NCBI RefSeq assembly: GCF_018101125.2
Contig: NZ_JAELVF020000001.1
Location: 2,871,490-2,935,232, forward strand
DNA length: 63,743 nucleotides
From: Streptomyces tardus
GTDB taxonomy: Bacteria; Actinomycetota; Actinomycetes; Streptomycetales; Streptomycetaceae
Direction: 5' to 3'
Shown here one piece after another: positions 1-9,527 of this stretch. The notes under the pieces were generated by a model, which saw only the letters and a list, made by a program, of their open reading frames with translations, ran no database searches and was not told the DNA's origin. How positions within the stretch are numbered: the stretch's first letter is position 1; each line of letters begins with the position of its first letter. The position numbers were made by a program, and so were the translations under genes.

Positions 1-1142
1 CTGCGCCTCCTGGCGCTCAGCGAGTCGCCGATGAAACCGGCGGTGAGGAGTGCCAACGCGAGGATCAGCGGAGGCGCGCCGCCCTCCCAGGCGCTCGCGA
101 CGCCGAGCAGTGAGGCGCAGAGGCAGAGCAGCGCAGCGCCTCCGAGGAAGTGGAGGGGGCGGCGGCCACGGCGCTGGAGCAGGACCGACGCCTCGACGGG
201 CCGCAGCAGACGGTAACTCCCGGGATGCGCTGCGACGGTGGCCGATTCCCAACCCTGTGGGAACTGCGGGGATTTGCTTTCCTCGGTCCAGCCGCGCAGA
301 TAGCGGCCGTCGCCCAACTCCAGGAGAGCGGGCGCGGAGTTGCCCTGTACGGCGGCTTCGAGCCGGCCGGACGGCGCCCAGTGCAGCAGCCCCTGCTGTC
401 CCCGCAGCGCGGTGCCCAGGAGCTCGCCGTCCACCGGCCCGTCGAGGAACAAGCTGCGCTCTCCATCCGCGGCGGACAGTCGCAGCGACGGGACGAGCTG
501 CGGAATGCGTGCGCCGACCAGCCGCTTGGACGGTCGTTTGCCCGATTTCTGGAAGTCGTACGACTCGTGCACGTCGATGTAGTGCGGTCTGTGCACGGCT
601 GCGCTCCAGCCGGTGATCTGCACAGGGAGTTGTCTGGCCGCGCCCTCCCTGACCGCCGAGAGGGCGCGGCGTGTGGTGGCCACTCCCGTGTCCTCGATGA
701 CTGCGCGGTGGACGAACGGCCAGAGCGCGAAGGTGCCCACCAGATACGCCCCGGTGAGCAGTCCGGCTTCCGGTTCGGGTGCGGGGGCCCCGTCGACCGA
801 GGCGAACGCCGACTCGACGGCGAGCGAGACGGCGATGCAGGCGGCGCTGAAGGCGAGAGTGGCGAACAGGCTGCGCCACAGGATCGGCCAGCGTCCCGAG
901 AGGTGCAGATGGCGTACGGGGTGGGGTGCCGGCACGTACGGCCCGGCGAGCGTCGCGGCGAGGGAGGCGCGGTCTCCGTGCGCCCGCCAGGCGAAGCCGG
1001 CCAGCGTCACCGCGACGCAGGCGAGCAGGTCCCACCGCGGCGCGGGGGCCGACATTCGCAGCAGCAGGATCGCGATGGCTCCCAGGAGCCCCGTCCACAC
1101 GAGTGCGTTGCCCGGCAGCCGCCGGGCGGTCTCGTCGCTCAT
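1..1142 (-). CDS. Membrane protein of unknown function, 3' end cut by the window edge
   Basis: The minus-strand reading frame opens with ATG at 1142 and stays open to base 1, giving about 380 residues; its stop lies outside the window. The protein begins MSDETARRLPGNALV. Two hydrophobic segments lie near residues 13-45, two more in the next hundred residues, then a soluble domain of about 170 residues containing HYIDVHESYDFQKSG, then another hydrophobic pair near the end (HFLGGAALLCLCASLL and PPLILALLTAGFIGD). A GGAGA sits directly before the start. I recognise no family; the layout suggests a multi-pass integral membrane protein with a central extracellular or cytoplasmic domain. It is transcribed away from the kinase gene. 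Confidence 0.7.
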   Translation of the reverse strand, partial: MSDETARRLPGNALVWTGLLGAIAILLLRMSAPAPRWDLLACVAVTLAGFAWRAHGDRASLAATLAGPYVPAPHPVRHLHLSGRWPILWRSLFATLAFSAACIAVSLAVESAFASVDGAPAPEPEAGLLTGAYLVGTFALWPFVHRAVIEDTGVATTRRALSAVREGAARQLPVQITGWSAAVHRPHYIDVHESYDFQKSGKRPSKRLVGARIPQLVPSLRLSAADGERSLFLDGPVDGELLGTALRGQQGLLHWAPSGRLEAAVQGNSAPALLELGDGRYLRGWTEESKSPQFPQGWESATVAAHPGSYRLLRPVEASVLLQRRGRRPLHFLGGAALLCLCASLLGVASAWEGGAPPLILALALLTAGFIGDSLSARRR

Positions 1143-1375
1143 TCTCCGCTCTCTTGCTGCTCTCTCGCTCGGGCGCTCGCCGGGGCAACGGCCATGCTAA
1201 CCGGCTGCTGTCGGCCGCGGCTTCGGTGGACTCCCGTAGGCGCGGGCTGTTGCCCGGGCCCGGGCTTCGTGATGTGGGGGGGCCCGGACGCGGGCGGTTG
1301 CGTGAGGCGGGTCAGCCGAGTTCGGCCAGCTCCTGTGCGGTGCGGTGCGGGCCTGGACGGCGGTGACCATGCGCA

Positions 1376-1448
1376 GTTACGACCGCCAGTCGCGTTCCTC
1401 CTCGGATGTCAGCCAGTCGACGGGCGGAGCGTCCTCGTTCGTTGACAT
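1376..1448 (-). pseudogene. Possible N-terminal remnant of a MarR-type regulator
   Basis: A minus-strand ATG at 1448 begins a 23-codon frame, MSTNEDAPPVDWLTSEEERD then WRS, stopped by TAA. The WL-x-EEE-x-x-W pattern is typical of the first helix of Streptomyces MarR regulators, whose W(R/L) is normally followed by another 120 residues. Here nothing MarR-like follows in any frame down to 1143. I infer a truncated remnant; a chance short ORF is the alternative. The rest of 1143-1592 holds no other gene I can support. Confidence 0.3.
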
Positions 1449-1592
1449 GCAACCGAGCTGGAGTCGCGGTGCGCGTCCGTCTTCCCTCCCGTTCCCTCCC
1501 GCGTGAGGCTTTTGGCTTCATTGGACGGGTGGGATGATCCCTTCGGGGTGCGGGCGCAGTGTTCCGGGCCCCGGGGGCGAAGGGGGAGCACG

Positions 1593-3809
1593 GTGCAGGC
1601 GCTGAGGAGCGTCGATCCGCAACGGATCGGTCCGTACAGGCTGTTGGCGCGGCTCGGCGAGGGCGGGATGGGAACGGTCTACCTCGCTCAGGGCGCCCGG
1701 GGGCAGCGGGTGGCGCTGAAGGCCATCCGCGCGGACGCGTCGCGGGAGGACGGTTTCCGGGCACGGTTCGTCCGGGAGATCGAACATGCGGGACGTGTCG
1801 AGTCGCGGTGGACGGCGCGGGTTCTCGATTCGGAGCCGGGTGCCGACGGGTGCGAGCCGTGGGTGGCCACGGAGTTCGTGCCCGGCCCCTCGTTGCAGGA
1901 ACTCGTCGCGGGCCAGGGCCCGTTGCCCGTGCGCAGTGCCGCTGCTCTGGGTGCGGGGCTGGCGCGGGCGCTGGACGCGGTCCACGGGGCGGGGCTGGTG
2001 CACCGGGACCTCAAACCGTCGAACGTGATGATGGGCGTCGACGGCCCGCGACTGGTCGACTTCGGTGTCGCGCGGCTGGTGGACGCCTCCACCACCGGCG
2101 GCCTCACGCGTACGGGCGCCTCGGTCGGCTCGCCCGGCTACATGTCGCCCGAGCAGGTGCTCGGCAGGCATGTGACCGCCGCGACGGACGTGTTCTGCCT
2201 GGGCGGAGTGCTCGTCTTCGCGACCACCGGTCGGCTGCCCTTCCCGGTCGACGACACCGCCAACCAGTACGCGTTGATGTTCGCGGTGGTTCAGGATGAT
2301 CCCGAACTGAGCGACGTACCGCAGGAGTTGCGCGCGCTGGTGACCGCCTGCCTGGCGAAGGACGCCGCCGAGCGCCCCGAAGTCGCGGCGCTCGTCACGG
2401 AATTGACGGAGCACGCCGGCAACGGGGGCGGAACGAGCGCGAATTCGGAGCCCTGGCTGCCCGCGAGGGCCCTGGTCGAGGTGGCGAGGATCGCGCAGTA
2501 CGCGGTGACCCGGGGAGTCTGGCGCGCCGACGAGTCGGCCTCCGAAGGAGGCCCCGGAGGAGGCCCGGAAGGCGGCCCCGGAGGAGTCCCCGAGGACAGC
2601 CCGGCGAGCGGTGGGCCGGCCGGTGCGTCGGACGAAGGGCCCGTCGGCGTACGGGTCGGAGACTCGGTCGACGTCCCGCAGGGGCACCGGGGAGGTGCCC
2701 GCAGGCCCGGGCCGGACGACGGCCCGGCCGGTCCCGACGGTCCCGACGACCCGGCCGGTCCCGACGGGCCCGCCCCGACGGACTCCCGGGCGGCGGACGA
2801 GACCGTCGCACCGCAACCGCCCCCGCCCACCCGGGTGGTGACCGGCGCGCCCGCCCGTCCGTCGCAGTCGCCACCGCCTTCGCGGCAGCCCGTGTCGCAC
2901 CGTCAGCGCCGACAGGACGCACCGCCCCCGCCAGCGTCACGTCCGCAGCCGGCCGCGCAGTCGCAGCCGGCCGCGCAGCAGCCTCCGCCGGCCGCGTCGG
3001 TGCCGGCGGACCACGTCGTACGGGCGGGGGCCCACTACGTTGCGCCGCCCACCGGCGTGCACCGGGCGGTGCCGTCCGGCTGGGGCGGGACGCGGCCGTC
3101 GGTGCGGTCGCCGCACGCCTGGGCCACCGCGCTGTACTGGGTGATCGGCCTCTACGCCGCGTTGAAGTGCGGGATCGTGCTCGCCTTCGCCGGCCACTCG
3201 AGCGAGATATCGCAGTGGAAGGAGAAGAACTGGGCCGACTGGGAGCAGATCGACACGGTGCTGGGCAGCGTCGGTCTGCTGATGGGCCTGGACTCGCTGA
3301 TGCTCCTGGTCTTCTTCGCGCTGCTGGTCACCTGGTTCTGGCATGTGCGGAGCAACGCGGAGGCGTTCAGGCCGGGGGAGTGCCGCTATTCGACGGGTAT
3401 GGCGGTCGGCGGCTGGTTCATTCCGCTCGCCTTCTGGGTGCTTCCGTACCAGATCGCCCGCGATGTCTGGCACGCCTCGCTGCGGTGGGGGCCCGATCAC
3501 GAGGCGACGCTGCGCAGTTGGAGCGCCGGACACGAGTGGCAGGGCCAGGTGCTGCTGCGCTGGTGGTGGGTGATGTACGTGGTCAGCGGAGTCGCCGGGC
3601 TCGCTCTCTACGGGGTCGTCGCGGCGATGGAGGGTGCGCCGGACCGGGAGGCCAATCTCATCGACTTCGATCTGATGATCTCGATGGCCGACTGGGCGAT
3701 CGTGCTCAACCTGCTCTGGCTTCCCCTGCTGATCCTGTCGATCGTGGTCGTTCGCCGGCTCACCGAGTTGCAGGGCCACCGGGCCTGGGAGCTGCGGGAG
3801 GGGCGGTGA
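1593..3809 (+). CDS. Ser/Thr protein kinase fused to a DUF4328-type membrane domain
   Basis: A 738-residue protein starting at GTG 1593, chosen because GGGAG lies just upstream and the kinase fold begins at once; the open frame runs further 5' without a domain. Residues about 13-270 are a Hanks-type kinase: glycine loop GEGGMG (22-27), Lys43 in VALK, HRDLKPSN (about 137-144), DFG (156-158) and GSPGYMSPEQ. Residues about 300-510 are a low-complexity linker rich in Gly, Pro, Asp and Gln. From about 520 onward there are around five hydrophobic segments with the W-x(n)-GGWFIPLAFWVLPYQ signature of DUF4328. In the family the kinase is cytosolic; here the membrane part is C-terminal, so it could sense or anchor. 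It stands alone; no substrate gene is adjacent. Confidence 0.9.
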   Translation: MQALRSVDPQRIGPYRLLARLGEGGMGTVYLAQGARGQRVALKAIRADASREDGFRARFVREIEHAGRVESRWTARVLDSEPGADGCEPWVATEFVPGPSLQELVAGQGPLPVRSAAALGAGLARALDAVHGAGLVHRDLKPSNVMMGVDGPRLVDFGVARLVDASTTGGLTRTGASVGSPGYMSPEQVLGRHVTAATDVFCLGGVLVFATTGRLPFPVDDTANQYALMFAVVQDDPELSDVPQELRALVTACLAKDAAERPEVAALVTELTEHAGNGGGTSANSEPWLPARALVEVARIAQYAVTRGVWRADESASEGGPGGGPEGGPGGVPEDSPASGGPAGASDEGPVGVRVGDSVDVPQGHRGGARRPGPDDGPAGPDGPDDPAGPDGPAPTDSRAADETVAPQPPPPTRVVTGAPARPSQSPPPSRQPVSHRQRRQDAPPPPASRPQPAAQSQPAAQQPPPAASVPADHVVRAGAHYVAPPTGVHRAVPSGWGGTRPSVRSPHAWATALYWVIGLYAALKCGIVLAFAGHSSEISQWKEKNWADWEQIDTVLGSVGLLMGLDSLMLLVFFALLVTWFWHVRSNAEAFRPGECRYSTGMAVGGWFIPLAFWVLPYQIARDVWHASLRWGPDHEATLRSWSAGHEWQGQVLLRWWWVMYVVSGVAGLALYGVVAAMEGAPDREANLIDFDLMISMADWAIVLNLLWLPLLILSIVVVRRLTELQGHRAWELREGR

Positions 3810-4044
3810 GGCGCGGCCCTGCCGGCTGAGGCGGGTCCGCCGCGAGTGCGCGGGTCCGGCTGCACGGCCGCGCGGCGCACCCGAACCGGCGCCGCAGTTG
3901 CGAGCGCAGCCGGCTGATGCGAGAGCCGCCGCACGCAGCGAGAGCACCGGGGCGAGAAGCCGCGTCCATCAAAAGAACAAGCACGCTTGATTGTTTCTCC
4001 TCCGGCTGTCACTCTGGCCGGGCGTCCACCGAGGAGGAACCGAC

Positions 4045-5742
4045 GTGCTGCGTATCGGCAACGCTTCCGGGTTCTACGGCGACCGCTTCGACGCGATGCG
4101 CGAGATGCTCGAAGGCGGCCCGCTCGATGTGCTGACCGGGGACTATCTGGCCGAGCTGACCATGCTCATCCTCGGCCGCGACCGGCTGAAGGATCCGGAG
4201 CGCGGATACGCGCGCACCTTCGTCCGGCAGTTGGAAGAGACGTTGGTGCTCGCCCGCGAGCGGGACGTCAAGCTGGTCACCAACGCCGGTGGGCTCAACC
4301 CGGCCGGTCTCGTCGAGGCGGTCCGCGCGCTTGCCGAGCGCCTCGGGGTGCCGGTCCGCATCGCCCAAGTCGAGGGTGACGATCTGGTCCAACGAGGTTG
4401 GGGCAAAGGCGTGTTGACCGCCAACGCCTACCTCGGCGGCGCCGGAGTGACCGCCGCGCTGCGGGCGGGCGCCGACATCGTCGTGACCGGCCGGATCACC
4501 GACGCCGCCATGGTGACGGGCGCGGCGGCGGCCCATCACGGCTGGGAGCTTGGCGACTGGGACGAGCTGGCCGGGGCAACCGTCGCCGGCCACGTGCTGG
4601 AGTGCGGCACCCAGGCCACCGGCGGCAACTACGCGTTCTTCACCGACCTGGACAGCGCCGAGAGGCCGCTCGCGGCGCGCCGGCTCGGCTTCCCGCTCGC
4701 CGAGATCCACGCGGACGGCAGCAGCGTCATCACCAAGCATCCGGGCACCGGCGGCGCCGTCACCACCGGCACGGTCACCGCCCAACTCCTCTACGAGACC
4801 GGGCCCGTTCGCTATCTCGGCCCCGATGTCACCACCCGGCTGGATACCGTGCGCCTCAGCGAGGACGGGCCCGACCGGGTCCGTGTCGACGGGGTGCGCG
4901 GCGAGCCGCCGCCGCCGACGCTCAAGGTCGGCCTCACCGCGCTCGGCGGCCACCGCAACGAGGTGACCTTCGTGCTGACCGGCCTGGACATCGAGGAGAA
5001 GGCGGCCTGGCTGAAATCGCAGGTGGCCGCCGAGTTGCGCGGGCGGGAGCCGGCCGAGCTGCGCTGGACCCTGGCGCGTACGGACCACCGCGACGCCGCG
5101 GTGCAGGAGGAGGCCGCGGCGCTGCTGCGGCTGGTGGTGCGGGACGCCGATGCGGAGCGGGTCGGCCGTGCGGTCAGCGGTGCGGCGATCGAGCTTGCGC
5201 TCGGCAGTGTGCCGGGCTTCCACGTCACCGCGCCGCCGGGCCGGGCGAGCCCGTACGGGGTGTTCCGCAGCGCACAGGTGCCGGTCGAGGAGGTGCCGCA
5301 CACGGTCGTGCTCCCGGACGGGACGCGGCAGTCGGCGCCGCTGCCGCCCGTCACCGGCGAACCGCGTGAGGTGCCCGTTGCGGCGCTGCCGGCGCCGCTG
5401 CCGGACAGTCCCTGCCGTCGGGCGCCGCTCGGCCGGGTCGTCGGCGCGCGCTCCGGCGACAAGGGCGGGGACGCCAACGTCGGCCTCTGGGCGCGCGACG
5501 ACGCCGGCTGGCGTTGGCTCGCAAACACTCTGACGGTCGAGCGGCTGCGTCAACTCCTGCCGGAGACGGCGGAGTTGGAGGTCGTACGCCATGTACTGCC
5601 CAATCTGCGCGCGCTGAACTTCACCGTCGCGGGGCTGCTGGGGGAGGGCGTCGCCGCACAGGCCCGCTTCGACCCGCAGGCCAAAGCCCTCGGCGAATGG
5701 CTGCGCGCCCGTGAACTGGACATCCCGGAGGTGCTGTTGTGA
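4045..5742 (+). CDS. AtuA-family protein (DUF1446), acyclic terpene/branched acyl utilisation
   Basis: A 565-residue protein. The GTG at 4045 is preferred over the upstream in-frame ATG at 3991 because GAGGAGG lies 8 bases before it and LRIGNASGFYGDR is the conserved family start. The N-terminal two thirds match AtuA/DUF1446 (VTNAGGLNP, VTGRITDAAM, GTQATGGNYAFF, ITKHPGTGGAV); the last 120 residues are the AtuA C-terminal ferredoxin-like domain (GARSGDKGGDANVGLW). In Pseudomonas, AtuA is needed for growth on citronellol and related terpenes, but its reaction is not established. Its stop overlaps the start of the carboxylase beta gene by 4 bases, so the two are translationally coupled. It heads the operon running to 12236. 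Confidence 0.88.
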   Translation: MLRIGNASGFYGDRFDAMREMLEGGPLDVLTGDYLAELTMLILGRDRLKDPERGYARTFVRQLEETLVLARERDVKLVTNAGGLNPAGLVEAVRALAERLGVPVRIAQVEGDDLVQRGWGKGVLTANAYLGGAGVTAALRAGADIVVTGRITDAAMVTGAAAAHHGWELGDWDELAGATVAGHVLECGTQATGGNYAFFTDLDSAERPLAARRLGFPLAEIHADGSSVITKHPGTGGAVTTGTVTAQLLYETGPVRYLGPDVTTRLDTVRLSEDGPDRVRVDGVRGEPPPPTLKVGLTALGGHRNEVTFVLTGLDIEEKAAWLKSQVAAELRGREPAELRWTLARTDHRDAAVQEEAAALLRLVVRDADAERVGRAVSGAAIELALGSVPGFHVTAPPGRASPYGVFRSAQVPVEEVPHTVVLPDGTRQSAPLPPVTGEPREVPVAALPAPLPDSPCRRAPLGRVVGARSGDKGGDANVGLWARDDAGWRWLANTLTVERLRQLLPETAELEVVRHVLPNLRALNFTVAGLLGEGVAAQARFDPQAKALGEWLRARELDIPEVLL

Positions 5743-7337
5743 CCGTGCTGGCATCCGCGCTGGACCCGGCCGACCCGGAGTACGGCGCCCACCGCGAGAC
5801 CATGCTCGTACGCCTCGCCGAGCTGGACGCCGAGCACGCCAAGGCGCTGGCGGGCGGCGGCGAGAAGTACGTCAAGCGCCACCGGGAGCGCGGCAAGCTG
5901 CCGGTCCGGGAGCGCATCGAGCTGCTGCTCGACCCCGACACCCCCTTCCTGGAACTGTCGCCGCTGGCCGGTTGGGGCAGCGACTACACCGTCGGCGCCT
6001 CGCTGGTCACCGGTATCGGGGTGGTGGAGGGTGTCGAATGCCTGATCACTGCCAACGACCCGACGGTGCGCGGCGGCGCCAGCAACCCGTGGACGCTGAA
6101 GAAGGCGCTGCGGGCGAACGAGATCGCGCACGCCAACCGGTTGCCGTGCATCAGCCTCGTCGAGTCCGGTGGCGCCGATCTGCCCAGCCAGAAGGAGATC
6201 TTCATCCCTGGCGGCGCGCTCTTCCGGGACCTCACCCGACTCTCCGCCGCCGGCATCCCCACCGTCGCCGTCGTCTTCGGCAACTCCACCGCCGGCGGCG
6301 CGTACATCCCGGGGATGTCCGACCACGTGATCATGGTCAAGGAGCGTTCCAAGGTCTTCCTCGGGGGCCCGCCGCTGGTGCGGATGGCGACCGGCGAGGA
6401 GGCCGACGACGAGGAGCTGGGCGGCGCCGACATGCACGCCCGCACCTCGGGGCTGGCCGACCACTTCGCGCAGGACGAGCCGGACGCCCTGCACCGCGCC
6501 CGGCGCGTCGTCGCACGCCTCAACTGGCGCAAGGCGCACCACGATCCGCCCGTCGCCGAGCCGCCGAAGCACGACGAGGAGGAGCTGCTCGGCATCGTGC
6601 CCGGCGATCTCCGTACGCCCTTCGACCCGCGCGAGGTGATCGCGCGGATCGTGGACGGCTCGGACTTCGACGAGTTCAAGGCGAGGTACGGCTCGTCCCT
6701 GGTCACCGGGTGGGCGCAGCTGCACGGCTACCCGATCGGCATCCTCGCCAACGCCCGCGGGGTGCTCTTCAGCGAGGAGTCGCAGAAGGCCACCCAGTTC
6801 ATCCAACTGGCCAACCAGCGCGACATTCCGCTGCTCTTCCTGCACAACACCACCGGCTACATGGTCGGCACCGAGTACGAGCAGGGCGGCATCGTCAAAC
6901 ACGGTTCGATGATGATCAACGCCGTCTCCAACTCCCGGGTACCGCACCTGTCCGTGCTGATGGGCGCCTCCTACGGCGCGGGCCACTACGGCATGTGCGG
7001 TCGGGCCTACGACCCCCGCTTCCTCTTCGCCTGGCCGAGCGCCAAGTCCGCGGTGATGGGCCCCCAGCAGCTTGCCGGAGTGCTGTCGATCGTGATGCGC
7101 GAGTCGGCCGCGGCCAAGGGACAGCCGTACGACGAGGAGGCCGACGCGGGGCTGCGCGCGATGGTCGAGCAGCAGATCGAGTCCGAGTCGCTGCCGCACT
7201 TCCTCTCCGGCCGGCTCTACGACGACGGGGTCATCGACCCGCGCGACACCAGGACCGTTCTCGGTATCTGCCTCTCCGCGATCCACACCACCGAAGTACG
7301 CGGTGTGCGGGGCGGTTTCGGCGTCTTCCGGATGTGA
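5739..7337 (+). CDS. Acyl-CoA carboxylase, carboxyltransferase (beta) subunit
   Basis: A 532-residue carboxyltransferase starting with GTG 5739 inside the GTGA overlap with the previous stop. Both crotonase-like halves are present: the N-terminal half with KLPVRERIELLLD, SLVESGGADLPSQ and GNSTAGGAYIPGMSDH, the C-terminal half with QRDIPLLFLHNTTGYMVG and GASYGAGHYGMCGRAYDPRF. It moves the carboxyl group from biotin to an enoyl-CoA. The sequence type is that of methylcrotonyl-CoA and geranyl-CoA carboxylases (LiuB/AtuC) rather than the smaller AccD1/PccB propionyl type. With AtuA upstream, geranyl-CoA or another branched unsaturated acyl-CoA is a plausible substrate, but sequence alone cannot separate these from methylcrotonyl-CoA. 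The alpha subunit follows 12 bases later. Confidence 0.92.
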   Translation: MTVLASALDPADPEYGAHRETMLVRLAELDAEHAKALAGGGEKYVKRHRERGKLPVRERIELLLDPDTPFLELSPLAGWGSDYTVGASLVTGIGVVEGVECLITANDPTVRGGASNPWTLKKALRANEIAHANRLPCISLVESGGADLPSQKEIFIPGGALFRDLTRLSAAGIPTVAVVFGNSTAGGAYIPGMSDHVIMVKERSKVFLGGPPLVRMATGEEADDEELGGADMHARTSGLADHFAQDEPDALHRARRVVARLNWRKAHHDPPVAEPPKHDEEELLGIVPGDLRTPFDPREVIARIVDGSDFDEFKARYGSSLVTGWAQLHGYPIGILANARGVLFSEESQKATQFIQLANQRDIPLLFLHNTTGYMVGTEYEQGGIVKHGSMMINAVSNSRVPHLSVLMGASYGAGHYGMCGRAYDPRFLFAWPSAKSAVMGPQQLAGVLSIVMRESAAAKGQPYDEEADAGLRAMVEQQIESESLPHFLSGRLYDDGVIDPRDTRTVLGICLSAIHTTEVRGVRGGFGVFRM

Positions 7338-7349
7338 GGGGCAGCAGCA

Positions 7350-9473
7350 GTGAGCACATCTTCGATCCAGTGCCTCCTCGTCGCCAACCGCGGCGAGATC
7401 GCCCGGCGGGTCTTCCGCACCTGCCGTGAGCTGGGCATCGCCACCGTCGCTGTGCACTCAGACGCCGACGCCCGGGCCGCGCACACTCTGGAGGCCGACG
7501 CCGCCGTGCGGCTGGCCGGGGACGCCCCCGCCGACACGTACCTGCGCGGCGACCTGCTGGTGCGGGCGGCGCTGACGGCCGGAGCCGACGCCGTGCACCC
7601 CGGCTACGGCTTCCTCTCCGAGAGCGCCGACTTCGCCGAACAGGTGCGGGAGGCAGGGCTGTTGTGGGTCGGCCCGCCGCCGTCGGCGATCCGGGCGATG
7701 GCCGTCAAGACCCGTGCCAAGGAGCTGATGCGCACCGCCGACGTACCGCTGCTGGAACCGCTGGACCCGGCCGCCGTCACCGAGCGGGACTTTCCGCTGC
7801 TGGTGAAGGCGGCGGCCGGCGGCGGTGGTCGCGGGATGCGCGCGGTGTACGAACCTCCCGCTCTGGACGGCGAGTTGAGGGCCGCCGCGCAGGAGGCGGC
7901 GGCGGCGTTCGGAGACGGCGAGATCTTCCTGGAGCCGCTGGTCGAGCGCGGACGTCACGTCGAGGTGCAGATCCTCGCCGACGCGCACGGCACCGTCTGG
8001 GCGCTGGGCACCCGGGACTGCTCGGTGCAGCGCAGGCATCAGAAGGTCGTCGAGGAGGCGCCCGCCCCCGGGCTGGAGCCGGAGCTGCGCGAGCAGTTGC
8101 ACGCCGCCGCCGTACGGGCCGCCCGGGCGGTCGGGTACACCGGAGCCGGCACCGTGGAGTTCCTGCTCGCGCCGGACGGACGGCCGTACTTCCTGGAGAT
8201 GAACACCCGCCTCCAGGTGGAGCACCCGGTCACCGAGGCGGTCCACGACGTCGACCTGGTCGCCCTCCAACTCGCCGTCGCGGAGGGGCAGTCGCTGCCC
8301 GCGCAACCGCCACCGCCCACCGGTCACGCCGTGGAAGCACGGCTCTACGCCGAGGACCCGGCCCGTGACTGGCAGCCGGGCGTGGGCACGGTGCACCGCT
8401 TCGAACTGCCCCGACTGCCGGGACTGCGGGTGGACTCGGCGGTGGTCGACGGCGACACCGTGACCCCGTACTACGACCCGATGCTCGCCAAGGTGATCGC
8501 CTTCGCGCCGACCCGGGAGGCCGCGGTGCGCAAGCTGGCGGGTGCGCTGGTCGCGGCCCGGGTCCACGGGACCGTCACCAACCGGGAGTTGCTCGTCGCG
8601 ACGCTGCGACACCCGGAGTTCCTCGCCGGAGCACCGGACACCGGCTTCTACGACCGCCATCTCACGGCGCTGCTCCGCGCTCCGGGTGAGCGCGCAGCAC
8701 ACGGCGAAGTCGGCGCGGAGACCGCCGCGTTGGCGCTGGCGGTGGCGGACGCACAGGGCCGTTCCCGCTTCGGCACCGCTGTCCCGGCCGGTGCCGGTGC
8801 CGGTGCCGGTGCGGTGGCGGGCATGGGTTGCGGCTGGCGCAATGTGCGGGCGCAGCCGCAGCGGCGCACCTACCGGCTCCGCCCGGACGGCGAGGAGTTC
8901 GCGGTCGACTACCGGCTGGGCCGGGACGGGCTGCGGGCGCCGGGCCACCCGGGCACGGCGCTGCTGCACGCCGACCGCGACCGGGTCGACCTCGAACTGG
9001 GCGGCGTACGGCGACAGTTCACCATCGCCCGGTACGCGGACGGCAGCCGCTGCGTGGACAGCGCACTCGGCTCCTGGACGTTCACCGAGGTCTCCCGTTT
9101 CCCCGACGCCGGTGTCCGCACCGAACCGGGTTCGCTGCTGGCGCCGATGCCCGGCACGGTCACCCGGATCGCCGACGGACTCGCCGTGGGTGGGCCGGTG
9201 GAGGCGGGCCGACCGCTGCTGTGGCTGGAGGCGATGAAGATGGAGCATCTCGTCGCGGCCCCCGCCACGGGGTCGCTCACCGCGCTGAACGTCGCCGTCG
9301 GGGACCAGGTCGAGGTGGGCGCCCTCCTGGCAGTGGTCGGCCCGCCGGCCGGAGCCGACGCCCCCGCACACGACACCCCGGCCCCCGCCGTCCCGGACCG
9401 CGCACGCTCCGACCGCGCACGCTCCGACCGCGCGCCCGGCGAGGTGCCGCCCGCGCAGTCACCGCGCCCCTGA
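7350..9473 (+). CDS. Acyl-CoA carboxylase, biotin carboxylase/BCCP (alpha) subunit
   Basis: A 707-residue biotin-dependent alpha subunit starting at GTG 7350 after a GAGGGGC ribosome site. The biotin carboxylase part begins LLVANRGEIARRVFR and carries the ATP-grasp glycine loop KAAAGGGGRGM and the EMNTRLQVEHPVTE signature. A middle region of about 130 residues links to a biotinyl domain with EAMKMEH; Lys630 is the expected biotinylation site. The region from about 690 to 707 is a repeated Asp-Arg-Ala/Ser tail encoded by short tandem repeats. It forms the carboxylase with the beta subunit just upstream. Domain order is that of MccA/AtuF; the exact acyl-CoA is not readable from the sequence. 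Confidence 0.92.
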   Translation: MSTSSIQCLLVANRGEIARRVFRTCRELGIATVAVHSDADARAAHTLEADAAVRLAGDAPADTYLRGDLLVRAALTAGADAVHPGYGFLSESADFAEQVREAGLLWVGPPPSAIRAMAVKTRAKELMRTADVPLLEPLDPAAVTERDFPLLVKAAAGGGGRGMRAVYEPPALDGELRAAAQEAAAAFGDGEIFLEPLVERGRHVEVQILADAHGTVWALGTRDCSVQRRHQKVVEEAPAPGLEPELREQLHAAAVRAARAVGYTGAGTVEFLLAPDGRPYFLEMNTRLQVEHPVTEAVHDVDLVALQLAVAEGQSLPAQPPPPTGHAVEARLYAEDPARDWQPGVGTVHRFELPRLPGLRVDSAVVDGDTVTPYYDPMLAKVIAFAPTREAAVRKLAGALVAARVHGTVTNRELLVATLRHPEFLAGAPDTGFYDRHLTALLRAPGERAAHGEVGAETAALALAVADAQGRSRFGTAVPAGAGAGAGAVAGMGCGWRNVRAQPQRRTYRLRPDGEEFAVDYRLGRDGLRAPGHPGTALLHADRDRVDLELGGVRRQFTIARYADGSRCVDSALGSWTFTEVSRFPDAGVRTEPGSLLAPMPGTVTRIADGLAVGGPVEAGRPLLWLEAMKMEHLVAAPATGSLTALNVAVGDQVEVGALLAVVGPPAGADAPAHDTPAPAVPDRARSDRARSDRAPGEVPPAQSPRP

Positions 9474-9527
9474 CCCGTACCGCCCGGTCCACCTTCCGCC
9501 CCGTGCAACCGAGGAGAACCGACGCTG

